DNA of 64,000 bases from contig NC_044018.1 in the NCBI RefSeq assembly GCF_900496995.4, forward strand, positions 27,669,724 to 27,733,723, read 5' to 3'. Both the position numbers and the translations under genes were made by a program. Below the pieces are notes generated by a model that was not told the DNA's origin, made no database searches, and was given only the letters and a program-made list of their open reading frames with translations. The DNA is from Aquila chrysaetos chrysaetos. Its lineage: Eukaryota > Chordata > Aves > Accipitriformes > Accipitridae. Shown piece after piece: positions 59,310 to 64,000 of this stretch. Position 1 is the first letter of the stretch. Every line of letters starts with the position of its first letter.

Positions 59310-60690
59310 TAAATGCAGCACAAGTGCCTGAGGAGTTGATAAGGCAGGAGCAAGCTCCTGGTCTCTGCAGCTGCTTGTGATGTCACAGGTGGCTGAGTAG
59401 TGATAGGGCAGGAGCAGGACCTGGCTTGTCCAGCTGCTTCTGATGTCACCAGTGGCTAAGCAGCTGTTTTGGCATGAATGAACACCTTGCTTGTTGAGGT
59501 GCTTGTGATGTCAATGGTGGCTCTGTAGCTCTTAGGGCAAGAGTGTGCAGCTGGCTTGTGCAGGTTCTGATGATGTCACATGTGCTTGAGTAGGTGATAG
59601 GGCTGGAGCAGAGACATTTCCCTGTGCAGCTCATTGTGATGTCAGAGGTGCCTGAGGAGTTGACAGAGCTGGAGAAGGCACCTGGCTTCTGCAGCTGCTT
59701 CTGTTGTCACTGACGATTGAGTAGCTGATAGGTCATGAGTATGCAGCTGGCTTATGGAGGTGCTTGTGATGTCACTGATGACTGCTTAAGTGATAGGGCA
59801 GAAGCAGGCCCATGCCTTGCGAAGATGCTTTTGAGATAACTGCTGTCTGAAGATGCGATGGGGAATGGAAGGACACATGGCTTGTGGAGGTGCTTGTGCA
59901 GTCCTATTTACATGCAGATGTGATAATGCATGAGGATGCAGCTGTGAAGGTGCATTTGATGTCATAAGTGCCTGAGAAGGTTTTAGCGGAGGAGCAGGCC
60001 CTTTGCTCGTGCAGGTGCTTGTGATGTCTCTTCACCCCAAGTAGGTGATGGGTCAGGAGCGATCCCCCGGCTTGGGCAGCTGCTTTGGGATGTCACTGGT
60101 GACTGAGTGTGTATCAGAGCAGGAGCAGGCCCCTGGTTTGGGCAGCTGCTTGTGATGTCATAGGCGGCTAAGTAGGTGACTAGGCAGGAACTTGCACGTG
60201 GCTTGTTGAGGTGAGTGTGATATGACCGGTGACTCCATAGCCGTTTGGGTGTAAATGAACAGCTGGCTTATTCAAGTACTTGTGATGTCACATGATGCCA
60301 AGTAGGGTACAGGATCAGAGGTGGCCCCTGGTGTGTGCATCTCCTTGTGATGGCACTGGTGGCAGTGTAACTGGTACAGCAGGAGCATGCAGCTGGCTTG
60401 TGCACATTCTGATGATCTCACGTGTGCTTGAATACGCGATAGGGCTGGAGTAGAGACATTCCCTGCGCAGCTCCTTTTGATGTCAGAGGTGCCTGAGGAG
60501 TTGACAGAGCTTGAGAAGGCACCTGGCTTCTGCAGCTGCTTCTGTTGTCATTGACAATTGAGTAGCTGATAGGCCATGAGTATACAGACGGCTTATGCAG
60601 GTGCTTGTGATGTCACCGATGACTGCTCTAAGTGGTAGGGCAGAAGCAGGTCCCTGTGTACTCTGAGTCTTTCTCCTGTGTGTATGTGAA
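59310..60690. repeat. 65-bp tandem satellite with 840-bp higher-order period
   Basis: The string GATGTCA recurs at 59379, 59442, 59507, 59572 and 59638 (spacings 63, 65, 65, 66) and onward to about 60609, giving about 21 units. Consensus elements are GGCTTGTGCAGCTGCTTGTG, ATGTCACTGGTGGCTGAGTA and GTGATAGGGCAGGAGCAGGC. A block near 59629-59820 (with GAGGAGTTGACAGAGCT at about 59654) recurs almost unchanged near 60460-60655, about 840 bp (13 units) away, so there is a higher-order repeat. It directly abuts the RIMBP pseudogene. Confidence 0.92.
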
Positions 60691-60735
60691 CTGAAAGTAC
60701 TATGAACCAGCTACTGGGGTGGCTTGCAGGGTGGA
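60654..60735 (+). repeat. Direct repeat, left copy, flanking RIMBP pseudogene
   Basis: The sequence from TGTGTACTCTGAGTC through GTATGTGAACTGAAAG to CCAGCTACTGG recurs at 62574-62645 with few changes, 1920 bp away. It contains the ATG used by the open frame at 60702. Within it a smaller duplication of CCAGCTACTGG occurs (60707 and about 60741). Confidence 0.85.
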
Positions 60736-62555
60736 CTGAGTGCCAGCTACTGGAGTCAAGCCAGGGCCCGGCGCAGAAGGATGAGCACAGGCGGCAGCTG
60801 GAGAGGCTGCAGGCTGAGCTGGAGGCTGAGCGACTCCGCTCCCAAGAGCTGTGCCGCCGCTTTGCCGCCGAAACTCGCAAGCTGAAGGAGGCCGCAGAGC
60901 GGGATCGGCAGCTCCTGGCCGAACGGCTACACTCCAAATGGGAGCAGCGGCAGGCACGGGAGCTCCAGCGGCTGCGGGAGCTGAACCAGCGGCAGCGGGA
61001 GGTGGAGATCCGCCAGCTGCTGCGCTCGAAGGAGGCTGAGCTGCACGAGGTGCAGGGGGTGCTGCAGCAGCAGCGCGACGACGCCATCCGTCAGGCACGG
61101 GACCTGCAGCAGCAGCTGGCCAAGGAGTTGGTGAGAGGCGCCTCGAGCAGCAGCGAGGCCCGCATTAAGCTGCAGGACGTCCTCAGCAAGCTGCGCTGGG
61201 AGACCAATAGCGAGGAGGCTGCTCACATCCTCCGCCTCCAAGAAGAACTGCTGCTGCAGAGAAGACTCTTCCTAAAGTACGTCTTGGAGCGGTTCGATGG
61301 CGAGCAGCGGGCTTCCTGCAATGAGGCCAGGGCCAAGGCCACGGCCTGGCACCGCCTGCAGACCCTCCTGGGCACCGGGGCCATCGGGCCCTGCTCTTTG
61401 GAGAGCCTCATCGCATCTTCTTCCCGTGATGGAGAAGGGCAGCGGAAAACCCACCGGAGCTTAAACGACACTCGCCTCCAGGAGGAAGGCAACAGCATGG
61501 AGTCTTTGCCTGAGGCTGTGGGGCAAGACTTGACGCCGCACTGCTCGGACTCCCCGCCGCAAGGAACGACCCGCAGCAGGCGGTCTGTGGCAGAGGTGGG
61601 TGTTCAGACTGTAGGGCAGCAGGAGGACTGGCTGCCTGGAAGCAGTCACAGCAGGCTGCAGGAGCAGAACGCCCGCCTCCAGAGAGCCCTGAAGGACCTC
61701 GAGAGGCGATGCAGTGTCCTTCAAGAGGAGAACTGTCTTCTGAGGAAGGCAAGCTCTCCTGAAGTGCGGGAGGAGCAGGAGAGGATCAAGCAGAAGACTG
61801 CTAAGCTGTGTCTCATTGCCAAGCAGCTGCAAGAGCGAGCCAGGCGGCTGGAGACCAGCCATTGCCTGCTCAATACTCAAGTGCCACTGCCCATCCAAAG
61901 CTCCACCGAGGAACTGCGCATGACATCGTCTCCTCAGCAGAGGGCTGGAGAAATGGGAGAGCCTGCCAGAGCTTCCCTGGCACAGGATGAGCAGGTGACT
62001 TCTCACAGAAGGCGGCTGAGGAGCTTCAGGCCCAAGCGGCTGCAGATGAAGAAGGCTCCTATTATGTGAGCAGCCACTGCCAAGCTTGTGAGGAGTTACA
62101 GGTGCAGCTTAGGGAGATGACAAATGAAAACACCCGACAAAGAAAGGCAAAAAGAGAAAGAAAAGAGAAAGATCCAACCGTATCGTTGCCAGGCCGCGCC
62201 AGGCTACCCTGGGAGTAAACAAGGAATCCATCCTCCTGGAGGCTATGAGAAAACAACCGGCAGTGCTTCGAGCATTCATAGCTCAGCACAGCTAGGAGCC
62301 TTTCGACGGTCTCAATGAGCGCCCTGCACTAGAGCTCCCTCTAGTCGCTGGACAATATGTTTACATCTCTGGAGACATGGATGAAGACGGTTGCGATGTG
62401 GGAGAGCTGACCGGCGGCACAAGGGGATTTGTCCCCTCCAATCTTGTTGAAGAAGTTTCAGATGACCACCTGATGACGCCAGAGTCTCCAGAGACAACTG
62501 ACTGGTACCAGGACACAGATGACGCCTGTCCGTCCTCTCATACCTTCTTATTAAA
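60702..62555 (+). pseudogene. Intronless RIM-binding protein (RIMBP) pseudogene
   Basis: An open frame of 455 codons (60702-62069) matches the N-terminal coiled coil of RIMBP proteins (RIMBP3/TSPOAP1 type). Motifs include RRQLERLQAELEAER, then LLAERLHSKWEQRQARELQR, EVEIRQLLRSKEAEL, RQARDLQQQLAKELV, KLRWETNSEEAAHI and RRLFLKYVLERF. At about 61995-62012 the homologous frame shifts to another phase (AAEELQAQ, SSHCQACEELQVQLREM). An SH3-domain part (62296-62480: GQYVYISGDMDEDG, RGFVPSNLVEEVSDD) follows with an in-frame TAG at 62293-62295 where the family has Tyr. Most of the middle of the protein is missing. The GC-rich coding composition contrasts with its neighbours. It is intronless, like RIMBP3, so either a retrocopy or a decayed relative of an intronless gene. 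Known role of the family: active-zone or sperm-manchette scaffold. Confidence 0.83.
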
Positions 62556-62573
62556 TCTTTCCTTAACTATCTC

Positions 62574-62645
62574 TCTGTGTACTCTCACTCCTTCTCCTGC
62601 GTGTATGTGAACTGAAAGGACTATGCGCCAGCTACTGGAGTCAAG
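62574..62645 (+). repeat. Direct repeat, right copy, after RIMBP pseudogene
   Basis: Matches 60654-60735 (TGTGTACTCTCACTCC, GTATGTGAACTGAAAG, CCAGCTACTGGAGTCAAGC). Beyond about 62650 the similarity stops. It suggests a tandem duplication unit of about 1.92 kb or a repeat that bounded an insertion. Confidence 0.85.
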
Positions 62646-64000
62646 CAGGGGGTGCAGGCACCCCTGGCTTGCGGTGCCAGCCACTGGAGTGGGTCCCAGT
62701 GCAGCCAGTGGAGTGGGGGGGGGAGGGGGGAGAGGGCCCCAGTGCAGCCACCGCAGCGAGTGGGGGTCTCGGCCACCAGGCACTGGGGCGGGAACCGCGC
62801 GTGTCCTGCAAACCACCTACTGGGGGGGACCAGCACGAGTGAGGTGTGTGAGAGGCTCTGTGAGCGTCTGTATCTTCCCCAAACCTGGTGCGCTTGGGGT
62901 GTGCGTGTGCATTCACCAGCAAACTTCAAGCTGGACCAGCTGGTGAGTAGGGGGTCCAGTCCTCGGGCTGAGGAAGCACATATTGTCCAGGTTGTAGCGG
63001 CCCGCTCCGACACTGCCTGCTTTCTGCCAGGCCATGCAAATCTTCCACGGAGGAAGCAGCACCCTTTGTGGCAAAGCCATTCTCTCACTAACGCCTGCAA
63101 GGAAATCAGATGCTAAAGGAGGTTCTAGCCTTGTGGCTGAAGAAGGGCTTTTTAGAAAGCAAGTCCTCTGCACAGGAGCGCCCAGAAGAACCGGCTCTCG
63201 TCTATAACCCACGCACACAGAGTAGAGGCAGCCCTTAGCGCTGCCATTCTCCTTCACCCCGCCACACACAGCTTTGGAAAAGGGCGGCTTCCTTTTGCTC
63301 ATGTGCAAGAAAGCACTTCTCTCATTTCACTAACTCTGGCCAACTTCCCTTCCATCCACAGTCTTGCATCTGATTACTAGTCCAATTAGGCGTTTGCACT
63401 GATTGTCACTTACACCGCAATGCTCTGTGTGTAATCACCTGGTAAGAAGTGTTAAGAGCAAAGACAAAAAGCAGCAAGTAAGTAGCACGCAAGGTAACCC
63501 CGCTCGTATCGCACTTTTCTGCAAGCCATCTTGTCTTTCAGAGAAGTCTGTCTCTACTCACAGGAGTCACTCTGTGTGATGGCCATCGCTCCCCTCTGTA
63601 AGAGAGGAGAAAGCTCTGGTTGACAAAAGAGTGTCAAGCACTCTTGTTACTGAAGCAATGGCTAAAGTATTTTATTTGATAACTAATTTAATTTAAACCA
63701 CTGTGTGTAGTCCTGAGCTATTTTAATAAATGGGGAATCTTACTGGGGCTAGTTCTTACTGAAAGTAAGTACTTCACTACTTGAAGACTTCCTGAAGCAA
63801 GCGAACAATTGCAGTTATCTGTTATCAAATGTAACATCGTTTACTGTCAGAAGTAATGGCGGCAGTCACGTAACCAATTTCAAATGAGAAATGTCAAGAG
63901 GCCCAGGCTTAGCTGCTGCCCGGTATCTAGAGTGCAAAACATAAGCCACGCTACAAACAGAAAATGACCTTAAGATCAACATTTAGCTGTAACATTTGCA
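62646..64000. other. Right end, no gene recognised
   Basis: It begins with a GC-rich part containing repeated CCACTGGAGTGGG and GCAGCCAGTGGAGTGGG phrases and a G-rich run at about 62709-62731. It becomes ordinary AT-richer sequence after about 63300. Short open frames on both strands have no recognisable domain. ZNF451 and BAG2, expected after BEND6 from mammalian synteny, are not seen. Confidence 0.55.

Noticed and set aside
59310..60690. CRISPR-like regular spacing
   Set aside because: The whole 65-bp unit is repeated, not a short repeat with unique spacers, and the genome is a vertebrate.
60593..62006. Several minus-strand and alternate-frame ORFs over the RIMBP pseudogene
   Set aside because: Shadows of the GC-rich coiled-coil frame; Ser/Arg/Ala-rich without homology.

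Overview
The window is vertebrate nuclear DNA and almost certainly from a bird, probably Neoaves. Single-copy exons are split by long AT-rich introns with GT/AG borders. Interspersed repeats are of avian type: CR1 LINE 3' ends, and an ERVL-class retrovirus family with LTRs of about 600 bp. There is no bacterial-type gene organisation.

Two recognisable genes diverge from one CpG island at about 17.4-18.9 kb. On the minus strand are the first three coding exons of DST (dystonin/BPAG1) in the form with an N-terminal transmembrane anchor: 17782-17962, 17312-17346 and 1977-2165. The gene continues off the left edge. On the plus strand is BEND6 (BEN-solo Notch antagonist), with seven coding exons between 30603 and 44645 that join into a 390-codon frame. 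Compared with the 279-residue human protein as I remember it, this model has 74 extra N-terminal residues, an extra 33-codon exon, and a stop codon that lies inside a perfect splice-donor consensus.

BEND6 introns carry young-looking insertions. A defective ERVL provirus lies antisense in intron 4 (32854-39514, 5-bp target duplication ACAGC). A sense solo LTR of a related subfamily lies in intron 6 (42669-43266, ACAAC). Exons 5 and 6 are therefore bracketed by inverted LTR copies.

From about 50.5 kb rightwards the window becomes a satellite-rich block: an A-rich array of about 340 bp period; a polypurine minisatellite of about 1.3 kb; a satellite of about 175 bp whose polarity inverts near 54.71 kb; a pyrimidine tract; a CR1 fragment with degenerate reverse transcriptase; further solo LTRs; and a 65-bp satellite with an 840-bp higher-order period. 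An inverted fragment of this last satellite lies near 57.75 kb. The block ends in an intronless, broken RIM-binding-protein (RIMBP) pseudogene (60.7-62.55 kb) flanked by a direct repeat. No further gene is recognised to the right end.

DST and BEND6 are not known to share a pathway; their link here is a common promoter island. The most unusual structure is the mirror-like satellite block. The most testable biological points are the BEND6 N-terminal extension, its extra exon and its C-terminal ambiguity.
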